Part shown: in pieces, positions 1 to 7,841 of the stretch
Numbering within the stretch: the stretch's first letter is position 1
Layout: every line of letters begins with the position of its first letter
Assembly: GCF_009193175.1 (NCBI RefSeq)
Contig: NZ_VUKE01000004.1
Span: forward strand, 124,001 to 188,000
Length of the DNA: 64,000 nucleotides
Reading direction: 5' to 3'
Source: Georgenia ruanii
GTDB taxonomy: Bacteria; Actinomycetota; Actinomycetes; Actinomycetales; Actinomycetaceae
Translations under genes and position numbers: made by a program
Notes under the pieces: model-generated
Databases searched by the model: none
What the model was told of the DNA's origin: nothing
The model's input: the letters and a program-made list of their open reading frames with translations, nothing else

Positions 1-1095
1 CCGCTGTTCGCCGCGGCCCGGATCGCCGACGGGGACGACGAGGACCTGCTGCCCAACCTCGCGGTGGCCGCCATGCACCTCGGCGACGACGAGGCCGGCG
101 CCGACTACCACGGCCGGATGCTCGCCCGCGCCCGGGACTCCGGCGCGATGGTCCTGGTCCTGTACGCCCTCACCCGCCTGGCCGCCGGCGACGTCGTCGC
201 CGGGCAGTGGGCCGCCGTCGAGGCCCGCGCCAGCGAGGCCCTGGCGCTGGGGGAGGAGACCCGGCAGCCGGTGCTCGCCGCCATGCCGCGGGCGACCCTG
301 CTGCTGCTGGCCGCGCTGCGCGGCGACGAGACCGCCTACGACGCGCTGCTCCCCGCGGTGGAGCCGGCGCTGGCGGAGGAGCCGGTGGGCACGCTGGGCG
401 GCATGCTGCGCGACGTGGTCCGCTGGGCGCGGGGGCTGCGCGCCGCGGACCCGGTGGCCGCCCACCGCCACCTCGCCGCGATGAGCTACGGCCCGCTGGT
501 CCGCTCCGCGGCGGTGGACCGGGTCGAGGCGGCGCTGCGGGCCGGCGAGGCCGCCGTGGCCGAGGCGTGCGCGGCGGACCTCGCCGGGTTCGCGGCGGCC
601 ACCGGCCAGGCGTGGGCGGCGGCGGCCGCCGAGCACGCCCGGGCCCTGCTCGCCGAGGGAGCCGACGCCGAGCGCCACTTCCGCGCCGCGCTGGCCCACC
701 ACGAGCGCTCCCCGCGGCTGGTCGCCCGCGCCCGCACCCAGCTGGCCTACGGCGAGCACCTGCGCCGGGTGCGCCGCCGGGTCGACGCCCGCGAGCAGCT
801 GCGCGCCGCCCTGGCCACCTTCGAGGAGGTCCAGGCCCGGCCGTGGGCGGAGCGGGCCGCGCAGGAGCTGCGCGCCTCGGGCGAGACCGCCCGCCGCCGC
901 GACGAGCCCGCCGACGCCTCGCTCACGCCGCAGGAGCTGCAGGTGGTGGGGCTGGTGCGTCAGGGCCTGTCGAACCGGGAGGTCGCGGCGCAGCTGTTCC
1001 TCAGCCCCCGGACCATCGACTTCCACCTGCGCAACGTGTTCGCCAAGACCGGCGTCACCTCGCGCACCCAGCTCGTCCAGCTGGCGCTCGCCTGA
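1..1095 (+). CDS. LuxR-family transcriptional regulator, C-terminal part (5' end outside window)
   Basis: The reading frame is open from base 1, so the start lies upstream of the window. The visible 364 residues are mostly Ala/Leu/Arg-rich helices of the kind seen in the TPR-like region of large LuxR (LAL/MalT-type) regulators. The last about 65 residues form a clear LuxR/GerE helix-turn-helix (LTPQELQVVGLVRQGLSNREVA, then LSPRTIDFHLRNVFAKTG). In the full family an N-terminal AAA ATPase precedes this region; that is known of the family and not visible here. The target genes cannot be inferred; the next gene downstream is a PfpI-like protein 135 bp away. The HTH is certain; membership of the large-ATPase subclass is inferred. 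Confidence 0.85.
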   Translation, partial: PLFAAARIADGDDEDLLPNLAVAAMHLGDDEAGADYHGRMLARARDSGAMVLVLYALTRLAAGDVVAGQWAAVEARASEALALGEETRQPVLAAMPRATLLLLAALRGDETAYDALLPAVEPALAEEPVGTLGGMLRDVVRWARGLRAADPVAAHRHLAAMSYGPLVRSAAVDRVEAALRAGEAAVAEACAADLAGFAAATGQAWAAAAAEHARALLAEGADAERHFRAALAHHERSPRLVARARTQLAYGEHLRRVRRRVDAREQLRAALATFEEVQARPWAERAAQELRASGETARRRDEPADASLTPQELQVVGLVRQGLSNREVAAQLFLSPRTIDFHLRNVFAKTGVTSRTQLVQLALA

Positions 1096-1194
1096 CGGCG
1101 GGCGGCGGTCGCGCCGGCGCCCGCGTCCGGCGGTGGCGACCATCGGGGCGACAACCCGGCGGTTTCACCGGCGCGACACCGGCGGCGCGGTCCC

Positions 1195-1200
1195 TAGCGT
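1195..1200 (+). promoter_or_regulatory. Candidate -10 (TAGCGT) for the PfpI-like gene
   Basis: TAGCGT fits the actinobacterial TANNNT -10 pattern and lies 30 bp before the ATG at 1231, leaving room for the GAGAGGAAG ribosome binding site. No convincing -35 was seen. Confidence 0.35.
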
Positions 1201-1230
1201 GAGGGCTCCCCACCGAGAGGAAGAGCCCCC

Positions 1231-1863
1231 ATGGACATCGCCATCCTGCTGTTCGACCAGGTCACCGCGCTCGACGCCGTCGGGCCCTACGAGGTGCTGG
1301 GCCGGCTGCCCGGGGCGCGCCTGACCTTCGTCGGCGAGCGTCGCGGCGCGGTGCGCACGGACCTCGGCAGCCTCGCCCTGACCGTCGACGCCACGCTCGA
1401 GGAGGTGCCCCGGCCCGACGTCGTCGTGGTCCCGGGCGGCATCGGCCAGCAGCGGCACATGGCCGACGGTCCGGTGCAGGACTGGCTGCGCGCCGCCGAC
1501 GCCACCAGCACCGTCACCACCGCGGTGTGCACGGGCTCGCTGATCCTGGCCGCCGCCGGGCTGCTCCGCGGCCGGCGCGCCACCAGCCACTGGGTGCGCC
1601 GCGAGGACCTCGCCGCCCACGGCGCCGTGCCGGTGGCCGAGCGGGTGGTGGTCGACGGCAAGTACGTCACCGCGGCCGGGGTGTCGGCGGGCATCGACAT
1701 GGCGCTCGCCCTCGCCGACCGGCTGGCCGGGCGCGCGGCGGCCCAGGCCATCCAGTGCGGGATCGAGTACGACCCGATGCCCCCGTTCGACGCGGGCAGC
1801 CCCGACAAGGTCGACCCGGCCACCGTCGCCCGCCTGCTCGCCCTCAAGGACGTCGTGTTCTGA
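1231..1863 (+). CDS. DJ-1/PfpI family protein (isonitrile hydratase-like)
   Basis: A 210-residue cytoplasmic protein of the DJ-1/PfpI glutamine-amidotransferase-like fold. The nucleophile-elbow cysteine is in AVCTGSLILAAAGLL, followed by RATSHWVRREDL, the layout of isonitrile hydratase (InhA) and the amidotransferase-like domain of AraC-type regulators. No AraC HTH follows, so this is the stand-alone enzyme-like form. The start is supported by GAGAGGAAG about 7 bases upstream of the ATG. The actual substrate is unknown; isonitrile hydration is a family analogy only. It is convergent with the response-regulator gene. Confidence 0.85.
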   Translation: MDIAILLFDQVTALDAVGPYEVLGRLPGARLTFVGERRGAVRTDLGSLALTVDATLEEVPRPDVVVVPGGIGQQRHMADGPVQDWLRAADATSTVTTAVCTGSLILAAAGLLRGRRATSHWVRREDLAAHGAVPVAERVVVDGKYVTAAGVSAGIDMALALADRLAGRAAAQAIQCGIEYDPMPPFDAGSPDKVDPATVARLLALKDVVF

Positions 1864-1885
1864 GCGGGGCCGGCCGGGCGGCGCT

Positions 1886-1972
1886 TGGGCCAGCCCCGGC
1901 CGGTGCTGAGCCGCCTCATCTGGGCCGCCCCCGGCCGGTGCCGAGCCGCCTCAGCTGGGCCGCACCAGCCCC
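1886..1972. repeat. 35-bp imperfect tandem repeat, about 2.5 copies, covering the response-regulator stop
   Basis: Units begin TGGGCC at 1886, 1921 and 1956 (partial). Copies one and two match at 31 of 35 positions. The stop codon of the reverse-strand response regulator (1951-1953) lies in the second copy. Confidence 0.8.
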
Positions 1973-2667
1973 GTCTCGTAGGCGAGCACGACCGCCTGGA
2001 CCCGGTCGCGCAGCTCGAGCTTGCCGAGCAGGTTGCCCACGTGGGTCTTCACCGTGGTCTCCGAGACGAACAGCCGCCCGGCGATCTCGGCGTTGGACAG
2101 CCCCTCGGCGACCAGGGTGAGCACCTCGAGCTCGCGGGCCGTCAGCCGTTCCAGCCGCGGGTCCGGCCCGCCGGGCGTCGGGGCGTCGGTACCGGGCAGG
2201 TGGGGGCCGAACAGCTCGAGCATCCGCCGGGTGATCCGCGGGGAGACGACGGCGTCCCCGGCGGCCACCGTGCGGATGGCCTGGACGAGGTCGGCCGGGC
2301 GGGTGTCCTTGAGGAGGAAGCCGCTGGCGCCGGCGCGCAGCCCGGCGAAGGCGTACTCGTCGACGTCGAAGGTGGTGAGGATGAGCACCCGGCTGTCCGG
2401 GTGCTCGGCGGCGATCGTCGCCGTCGCCTCCAGCCCGTTCATCCCGGGCATCCGCACGTCCATGAGCACGACGTCGGGGCGCAGGGCCGCGGCCATCTGG
2501 ACGGCGCTGGCCCCGTCGGCCGCCTCGCCGACCACCTCGATGCCGTCCTCGCCGTCGAGCACCATGCGGAAGCCCATGCGCAGCAGCGCCTGGTCGTCGG
2601 CGAGCAGCACCCGGATCGTCGCCGTCGCCGGCCCGGTCCCGGCGCCCACCGTGGTGGTCTCGGTCAT
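1951..2667 (-). CDS. NarL/FixJ-type response regulator
   Basis: A 238-residue two-component response regulator. The receiver domain has acidic residues in LLADDQALL (D24, D25), the phospho-acceptor D70 in VVLMDVRMPGMNG, the conserved Thr/Ser region (ILTTFD) and the Lys in FLLKDT. A GerE/LuxR HTH follows (LTARELEVLTLVAEGLSNAEIA, LFVSETTVKTHVGNLL). The ATG at 2667 overlaps the kinase stop by ATGA, which decides the start over an upstream in-frame codon at 2709. It is the last gene of the ABC ATPase-permease-kinase-regulator operon, so it probably controls that transporter. Confidence 0.93.
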   Translation of the reverse strand: MTETTTVGAGTGPATATIRVLLADDQALLRMGFRMVLDGEDGIEVVGEAADGASAVQMAAALRPDVVLMDVRMPGMNGLEATATIAAEHPDSRVLILTTFDVDEYAFAGLRAGASGFLLKDTRPADLVQAIRTVAAGDAVVSPRITRRMLELFGPHLPGTDAPTPGGPDPRLERLTARELEVLTLVAEGLSNAEIAGRLFVSETTVKTHVGNLLGKLELRDRVQAVVLAYETGLVRPS

Positions 2668-4088
2668 CTTGTCTCCTCGTCGAATCGCAGCTGCGCACGC
2701 ACGCACCACCCGGTCGCCGTCGGCCCGGCCTCCACGGTCCCGCCGTAGACGGCGGCCCGTTCCCGCATCCCGATCAGGCCCTTGCGGCCGCCGACGACGG
2801 CGTGGCCGGTGCTGCCGGCGTCATTGTCCACCACGATGCCCACCGCCCTGGGCGTTCTCACGATGGTGACGTCGATGCGCGGCGCGAGCCGGGCGTAGCG
2901 CAGCACGTTGGTCAGGCACTCCTGGACGATGCGGTACATCGCCAGCTGCAGGCCGGCGTCCGGGGGCAGCGGCGGGCCGGACTCCATCAGCCGCACCGGC
3001 AGCCCGGTGACCCGGAACCGCTCGACGAGGTCGGCCACGTCGTGCGCTCCCGGCTGCGGCGCCAGCGCCTCGGCCCCGGGCGCCGGGACGGGCGCCGGCG
3101 CGTCCTCGCGCAGCACCCCGACGAGGCGCCGGGTGTCGCCCAGCGCCCGGCGCCCGGTCTCGGCGAGCTCGTCCAGGGCGAGCCGGGCCTGCTCGGGCCG
3201 GCGGGTCAGCGACGCCGACGCGCCCTCGGCCAGGGTGATCATCACCGCGAGGGAGTGCGCCACGACGTCGTGCATCTCCCGGGCGATGCGGGCCCGCTCG
3301 GCCGAGACCGCGATCTGCTCGCGCTGGTCGCGTTCGAGCGCGAGCTGGCTGGCGCGCTCCTCGAGCTGGAACAGCCGCTGGCGCCGGGCGCGGATCTGCA
3401 GGCCGATGAGCACGGCCACGAGCAGCACCGCGGCCGAGCCGCCGATCTCCGCCGTGACGATGCGCGGGTCGCCGAAGGCGAGGACGCTGGCCGCCACGGC
3501 GGCGCCGGTGGCGGCGAGGGTGAGCCAGGTCGTGCGTCGCGTCCGGTAGACGGCGACGGCGTAGAGGAACAGCGCGAGCGTGCTGAGGTCGTAGGAGCTG
3601 ACGGCGGTGGTGCCGACGTCGACGGTGATCGTGCCGGCGAGGAGGTCCTCCGAGAGCCGGTCGGGGACCGGGCCGAGCACCGCGAGCCGGTGCAGCGGCA
3701 CGGCCACCGCGACCGCCAGCGCGCCGAGCACCCCGGCGCGCCGGCGCAGGACCAGCAGCACGGTGAAGGCCGCGACGAGGACCAGCGTGCTGGGCGGGCG
3801 CACCACCCCGAGGTCGCGCTCGACGAGGTAGTCGGTGACCGAGAAGGCCGCGTACAGCGCGGCGAGCGTGCCGTCGACCCACCACGGGTGGCGGCGCATG
3901 AACCGGGTGACCGGGCCGACGCGCAGGGCGGGGTCGGCGTCCGGGTCCTCCGCCGCGGCGGAGGGCGGCGCGACGGGCACGGCGCCGTCGCCGTCCTCCC
4001 GCGCGGCGGCGCGCGCGAGCGGCGAGGCGACGCCTCCGCCGTCGGCGCCCAGCGGGACGCGACGGCGGAGGCGGGTGGTGAGGGCCAC
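2664..4088 (-). CDS. DesK/NarX-type sensor histidine kinase
   Basis: A membrane histidine kinase of about 474 residues. After a variable N-terminus and the segment RFMRRHPWWVDG come several hydrophobic helices. A HisKA_3 dimerisation helix carries the phospho-acceptor His in ERARIAREMHDVVAHSLAV, then an HATPase domain has the N box IVQECLTNVLRYAR and G boxes VVDNDAG and GRKGLIGMRERAA. The GTG at 4088 was chosen because it starts 8 bp after the permease stop. An ATG at 4172 would overlap the permease by 77 bp with unrelated sequence, and no strong RBS is seen at either. It presumably phosphorylates the adjacent regulator. The stimulus is unknown; the family often senses envelope stress or antimicrobials exported by the partner transporter. 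Confidence 0.88.
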   Translation of the reverse strand: MALTTRLRRRVPLGADGGGVASPLARAAAREDGDGAVPVAPPSAAAEDPDADPALRVGPVTRFMRRHPWWVDGTLAALYAAFSVTDYLVERDLGVVRPPSTLVLVAAFTVLLVLRRRAGVLGALAVAVAVPLHRLAVLGPVPDRLSEDLLAGTITVDVGTTAVSSYDLSTLALFLYAVAVYRTRRTTWLTLAATGAAVAASVLAFGDPRIVTAEIGGSAAVLLVAVLIGLQIRARRQRLFQLEERASQLALERDQREQIAVSAERARIAREMHDVVAHSLAVMITLAEGASASLTRRPEQARLALDELAETGRRALGDTRRLVGVLREDAPAPVPAPGAEALAPQPGAHDVADLVERFRVTGLPVRLMESGPPLPPDAGLQLAMYRIVQECLTNVLRYARLAPRIDVTIVRTPRAVGIVVDNDAGSTGHAVVGGRKGLIGMRERAAVYGGTVEAGPTATGWCVRAQLRFDEETR

Positions 4089-4095
4089 GGGCGGG

Positions 4096-4950
4096 TCAGG
4101 CGTCCCGGCGGCGCAGCACCACCGCGGCGGCGGCCAGCACGGCGACGGCGTAGGCCGCGACCACCGCGACACCCTCCCAGGCGGTGAGCAGGTCGTTGCC
4201 GCCGAAGGTGTCGCTGACCGAGAGGAACGCCATCGCGGCCGGCATGGGCAGGAAGTTGACCACGTCCTGGACCCAGTCGATCCGGATGAACTGGAGGATG
4301 CCCGGCAGCAGGAGCAGCACGACGAGGGAGATGGTCACGGCGCCGGCGGTCGAGCGCAGCAGGGTGCCGATCCCGAGCGCGAAGAGCGCAGCCATGACGA
4401 GGAAGAAGATCGTCCCGCCGAAGACCTGCCACGTCTGCGTGTCGCTCAGCGACGGCACGAGGTCGTGGTCGGACAGGAACGGGATGGTCACGAGGTAGGA
4501 CAGGGCGAGGCCGATGACACCCACGACCACGGTGAGCAGGGTCAGCGCGATCGCCTTGGCGGCGAGCACCGGAAGCCGGGTCGGGACGGCGGCGAGGGTG
4601 GAGCGGATCATCCCGGTGGAGTACTCGCCGGTGATGAGCAGCGCGCCGAGCACGGCGACGGTCACCATCGCCATCTGGTAGCCGGAGGCGACGAACTCGG
4701 CGCCGTGGACATGCTCGAGCATGGCCGCCCCGTCGGGGGTGACGGCCATGGTGCCCATGGAGGCGGCGCCGGCCAGCCCGATCAGCGTCATGAGGGCGAC
4801 GGTCAGGCCGAGGGACCACCAGGTGGAGCGCAGCGAGAAGAGTTTGATCCACTCCCCGCGCATGACGCCGGGGAAGGTGAGGCGGGCGCGCACCTGGGCC
4901 TGTTCGGCGGCGCGGCCACGGGTGGCGGGGGCGGCGGTGGCGGTGCTCAT
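4096..4950 (-). CDS. ABC-2 type transporter permease
   Basis: A 284-residue membrane subunit. A cytoplasmic N-terminus (GVMRGEWIKLFSLRSTWWSLGL, typical of ABC-2 permeases) precedes six hydrophobic helices, including a conserved middle section GEYSTGMIRSTLAAVPTRLPVLAAK. The start ATG at 4950 overlaps the ATPase stop by ATGA, so a longer in-frame extension is rejected. Together with the upstream ATPase it forms an exporter, and the operon continues into the sensor kinase. The substrate is unknown; drug or lantibiotic-type exporters are common with this layout. Confidence 0.9.
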   Translation of the reverse strand: MSTATAAPATRGRAAEQAQVRARLTFPGVMRGEWIKLFSLRSTWWSLGLTVALMTLIGLAGAASMGTMAVTPDGAAMLEHVHGAEFVASGYQMAMVTVAVLGALLITGEYSTGMIRSTLAAVPTRLPVLAAKAIALTLLTVVVGVIGLALSYLVTIPFLSDHDLVPSLSDTQTWQVFGGTIFFLVMAALFALGIGTLLRSTAGAVTISLVVLLLLPGILQFIRIDWVQDVVNFLPMPAAMAFLSVSDTFGGNDLLTAWEGVAVVAAYAVAVLAAAAVVLRRRDA

Positions 4951-5879
4951 CGGGTCTGCTCCATCACGGCGGGGGTGGTCTCGGAGCGGTACTCGACCGC
5001 CTCCTGGGTCAGGGTCATGTAGGCCTCCTCCAGGCTCGCGCGCTGGGGGGTGAGCTCGTGCAGGACGATGCCGTGTGCGGCGGCGGTCTCGCCGACCCGC
5101 TCGGCGGTGATCCCGCGCAGGTCCAGCGTGCCGGCCTCGGTCGAGCTGACGACGGCGCCGGCGTCCTGCACCAGGGCGGCCAGGTCGGTGGCGCGCGGGG
5201 AGCGCACCCGCACGGTGGTGGCCGTGACGCCGTCGATGACGTCCTGCACCGGGCCGGCCGCGATGATCCGGCCCCGGCCGATGACCAGGAGCTGGTCCGC
5301 GGTCTGGGCCATCTCGCTCATGAGGTGGGAGGAGAGGAAGACGGTGCGGCCCTCGCCGGCGAGGTAGCGCACGAGGTTGCGGACCCACTTGACGCCCTCG
5401 GGGTCGAGGCCGTTGACGGGCTCGTCGAGGATGAGGGTCTTTGGGTCGCCCAGGAGCGCGGCGGCGATGCCCAGGCGCTGGCCCATGCCGAGGGAGAACC
5501 CGCCCACCCGCTTGCTCGCGACCGCGGTGAGGCCGGTCATCTCGATGACCTCGTCCACCCGCTTGGTGGAGATGCCGTGGGTGGCGGCCATGGTCCGCAG
5601 GTGGGAGCGGGCCGAGCGGCCCGGGTGCGCGGCCTTGGCGTCGAGGAGGGCGCCGACCTGGCTGAGCGGGGAGCGGTGCTGGGCGTAGGGCTTGCCGTTG
5701 ACGGTCACCCGGCCGGAGGTGGGCCGGTCCAGGCCCATGATCATCCGCATGGTGGTGGACTTGCCGGCGCCGTTGGGACCGAGGAAGCCGGTGACGCTGC
5801 CGGGCTCGACGGTGAAGCTGATGCCGTCCACGGCGGCCTTCGGGCCGTAGCGTTTGGTGAGGTCGTGCGCCTCGATCAT
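4947..5879 (-). CDS. ABC transporter ATP-binding protein (ABC-2 exporter)
   Basis: A 310-residue nucleotide-binding subunit. Walker A is GPNGAGKST (about residues 38-46), the signature is the divergent GGFSLGMGQRLGIA, and Walker B is TLILDEPVNGLDPEG, followed by the switch His in FLSSHLMSEMAQ. A C-terminal domain of about 90 residues is typical of CcmA/NatA-like exporters. The ATG at 5879 is preceded by a purine-rich GAGAGAGA stretch. It is the first gene of a four-gene operon, with its promoter in the divergent 5880-6268 gap. Confidence 0.93.
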   Translation of the reverse strand: MIEAHDLTKRYGPKAAVDGISFTVEPGSVTGFLGPNGAGKSTTMRMIMGLDRPTSGRVTVNGKPYAQHRSPLSQVGALLDAKAAHPGRSARSHLRTMAATHGISTKRVDEVIEMTGLTAVASKRVGGFSLGMGQRLGIAAALLGDPKTLILDEPVNGLDPEGVKWVRNLVRYLAGEGRTVFLSSHLMSEMAQTADQLLVIGRGRIIAAGPVQDVIDGVTATTVRVRSPRATDLAALVQDAGAVVSSTEAGTLDLRGITAERVGETAAAHGIVLHELTPQRASLEEAYMTLTQEAVEYRSETTPAVMEQTR

Positions 5880-6050
5880 CCTCTGGTCTCTCTCTCGTCT
5901 CGCCGGTGCGGGCGTGGCCGCCCGCGGGCGCCGACGGCGTCGGCGCTGGTGGCGGGGGTGCCCGCCGGCGTCTCCCACGCTAGGGCCCGGCGGGGCGACG
6001 GCGGATCAGCGGCAGGGGTGATTGTGGGCGGCCCCCGTGCTCCGCCGTCG

Positions 6051-6070
6051 TGGGGAGGACATCCTCCCCA
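6051..6070. promoter_or_regulatory. 20-bp dyad, candidate operator
   Basis: TGGGGAGGA-CA-TCCTCCCCA is a perfect inverted repeat about 170 bp upstream of the ABC ATPase start. It could be the binding site of the operon's own response regulator; this is inference only. Confidence 0.4.
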
Positions 6071-6195
6071 GGGATGAGAACGCGCCAGGCGTCGACGACG
6101 GCGGGCGGCGGCCCGGCGTGCCGGGCAGGAACACGGACCCCCTCTGTCCCGTTGTACGTAGGGACAGGCGCCTCGTCCGTGCGGCGAGGCGCTCG

Positions 6196-6201
6196 TAGGA
6201 T
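6196..6201 (+). promoter_or_regulatory. Candidate -10 (TAGGAT) for the YccA-like gene
   Basis: TAGGAT matches TANNNT and lies 68 bp upstream of the GTG start. An 8-bp inverted repeat sits just upstream where a -35 would fall. Confidence 0.4.
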
Positions 6202-6268
6202 GACCAGTGGCCAGCGACACCCGGCCCGGGCCCCCGCGGTCCAGGCGCCGCGACCAGGAGGAAGCATT

Positions 6269-7156
6269 GTGAGCAACCCCGTCTTCGAGAAGAGTCCGTA
6301 CTTCGGTGAGCGCGCGCAGCGCACGCCGAACGGCTACCCGACCTACCCGGGCTACACCCCGGGTGCCGGCACGGGCTACGCGACGCCGTCCGCCACGCAG
6401 CCGGGGTACCAGCCGACGGGGATCGAGGACCTCGAGCGCGCCTACCAGGCCCCCTCCGCGGCGCCGGCCGAGACCGGCCGGATGACCTACGACGACGTCA
6501 TCGTCAAGACGGGCGTCGTCCTGGGCGTCATCGTCGCGTTCGGCCTGCTCAACGGCCTGGTGCTGGGCGCGAACCCGCTGCTGACCTTCGGCGGCGCGAT
6601 CGTCGGCCTCGTCCTCGGCCTGGTCAACGCCTTCAAGCGGGAGCCCAGCCGTGCGCTGATCCTCGCCTACGCCGCCGCCGAGGGCCTGTTCCTGGGCGGG
6701 ATCTCCGCCGTGTTCGAGGCGATGTGGGGCGGCATCGTCCTGCAGGCGGTGCTCGGCACCGTGGCGACCTTCGTCGCGGCGCTGTTCCTCTTCACCTCCG
6801 GCAAGGTGCGCGTCACCCCCAAGCTGACCCGGTTCGTGCTCGTCGCCCTGGTCGGCTACGCGCTGTTCTCCCTCGTCAACGTCGTGCTCATGGTCACCGG
6901 CGTCTCCACCGACCCGTGGGGTCTGCGCACCGGCGTCGAGCTCTTCGGCATCCCGCTGGGCGTCCTGCTCGGCCTCTTCGCCGTCGGCCTCGCCGCCATC
7001 TGCCTGATCATGGACTTCGACGCCATCAAGCGCGGCGTCGAGGCCGGCATCCCCGGCCGCTACGCCTGGTCGGCCGCCTTCGGCCTGGCCGTGACGCTGG
7101 TGTGGCTGTACATCGAGTTCCTGCGCCTGCTCGCCATCCTGCGCGGCAGCGACTGA
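6269..7156 (+). CDS. Bax inhibitor-1/YccA family membrane protein
   Basis: A 295-residue protein. The first about 70 residues are hydrophilic and Tyr/Pro/Gly-rich (FGERAQRTPNGYPTYPGYTPG), and about seven membrane helices follow, ending in SAAFGLAVTLVWLYIEFLRLLAIL, the characteristic YccA/BI-1 C-terminus. The acidic patch IMDFDAIKRGVEAG matches the conserved pair of Asp residues proposed to gate ion leak in the family. The GTG at 6269 is preceded by a strong AGGAGGAAG, which decides the start over an in-frame ATG at 6050. Its physiological role in Actinobacteria is not established. A terminator-like hairpin follows the stop. Confidence 0.9.
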   Translation: MSNPVFEKSPYFGERAQRTPNGYPTYPGYTPGAGTGYATPSATQPGYQPTGIEDLERAYQAPSAAPAETGRMTYDDVIVKTGVVLGVIVAFGLLNGLVLGANPLLTFGGAIVGLVLGLVNAFKREPSRALILAYAAAEGLFLGGISAVFEAMWGGIVLQAVLGTVATFVAALFLFTSGKVRVTPKLTRFVLVALVGYALFSLVNVVLMVTGVSTDPWGLRTGVELFGIPLGVLLGLFAVGLAAICLIMDFDAIKRGVEAGIPGRYAWSAAFGLAVTLVWLYIEFLRLLAILRGSD

Positions 7157-7185
7157 CCCGGTCCACGACCCCGGTCCACGACGAC

Positions 7186-7215
7186 GGCGGCCCGCCCCGG
7201 AGGGGGCGGGCCGCC
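7186..7215. terminator. Hairpin terminator between convergent genes
   Basis: A perfect 13-bp stem GGCGGCCCGCCCC / GGGGCGGGCCGCC with a 4-base GGAG loop sits 30 bp after the YccA-like stop. It has no T-tract, as is usual in high-GC actinobacteria, and may act on both convergent genes. Confidence 0.7.
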
Positions 7216-7225
7216 GCGCTGTCGT

Positions 7226-7291
7226 CTGGAGGGCTGCTCCACGCCGACGTTGAGGAGGGCTACTCCACTGGAGGGCTACTCCACGCCGACG
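7226..7291. repeat. Direct repeat duplicating the 3' end of the FKBP gene
   Basis: A 24-bp unit CTGGAGGGCT(G/A)CTCCACGCC... occurs at 7226-7249 and 7268-7291 with one mismatch. The second copy contains the FKBP stop (7276-7278, TAG on the reverse strand). In the first copy the mismatch turns this codon into CAG. Confidence 0.8.
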
Positions 7292-7677
7292 ACGTCGACG
7301 ACGAAAACGAGCGTGTCGTCGCCCGTGATCCCGGCCTGCGGCACGCCGTTGGGGCCGTACCCGTGCTCGGGCGGGATGGAGAGCAGCACCCGCGAGCCGA
7401 TCTGCTGGCCCACCAGGCCGTCGTCCCAGCCGCCGATCACCACGCCCATCCCGATGGGGAAGGAGATCGTGCTGCCGCGGTCGTAGGAGTTGTCGAAGAC
7501 GTGCCCGCCCCAGGTCTGCCCCAGGTAGTTGACGACGATGGTGTCGCCCGCCTGGACGGCGTCGCCGTCGCCCTGCTCGAGCACCTGCACCTGCAGGCCC
7601 TCCGGTGCGGGGGTGGCGGGGAAGGCCAGCTCGGGCTTGTCGCCGAAGCCGCCGCTGGCGGTGGGGAGCTCGGTCAT
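7276..7677 (-). CDS. FKBP-type peptidyl-prolyl cis-trans isomerase
   Basis: A 133-residue cytoplasmic protein with one FKBP domain covering most of its length: GDTIVVNYLGQTWGGHVFDNSYDRG, then FPIGMGVVIGGWDDGLVGQQIGSRVLLSIPPEHGYG, ending TLVFVVDVVGVE. It catalyses cis-trans isomerisation of prolyl bonds during protein folding. No signal peptide is visible. The ATG at 7677 has GAGAGGAC upstream. The gene ends inside a direct repeat that duplicates its last codons. Confidence 0.93.
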   Translation of the reverse strand: MTELPTASGGFGDKPELAFPATPAPEGLQVQVLEQGDGDAVQAGDTIVVNYLGQTWGGHVFDNSYDRGSTISFPIGMGVVIGGWDDGLVGQQIGSRVLLSIPPEHGYGPNGVPQAGITGDDTLVFVVDVVGVE

Positions 7678-7841
7678 AGCGTCCTCTCTGTCGTGCCCGA
7701 CGGCGCCGGGGCTGCGTTCACCCTATGCGCGCCGGGCGCCGGCGCGCGCCGGCCACCGGCGCACGAGCACCCGGTCCGGGCGGTCCCTCCACCGGGACGT
7801 GCGAGATGTGCCGGTCACCGCCGCGGAGGACAGTGGAGGTC

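Larger units (their letters stand above)
5880..6268. other. Divergent intergenic region with two dyads and promoters
   Basis: This 389-bp gap separates the ABC/two-component operon (leftward) from the YccA-like gene (rightward). It holds a perfect 9-bp inverted repeat with a 2-base spacer (6051-6070), a second dyad CTGTCCC-10 bases-GGGACAG (6144-6167), an 8-bp inverted repeat GCGCCTCG/CGAGGCGC (6168-6192), and a -10-like TAGGAT at 6196-6201. No gene was recognised in it. Confidence 0.7.
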
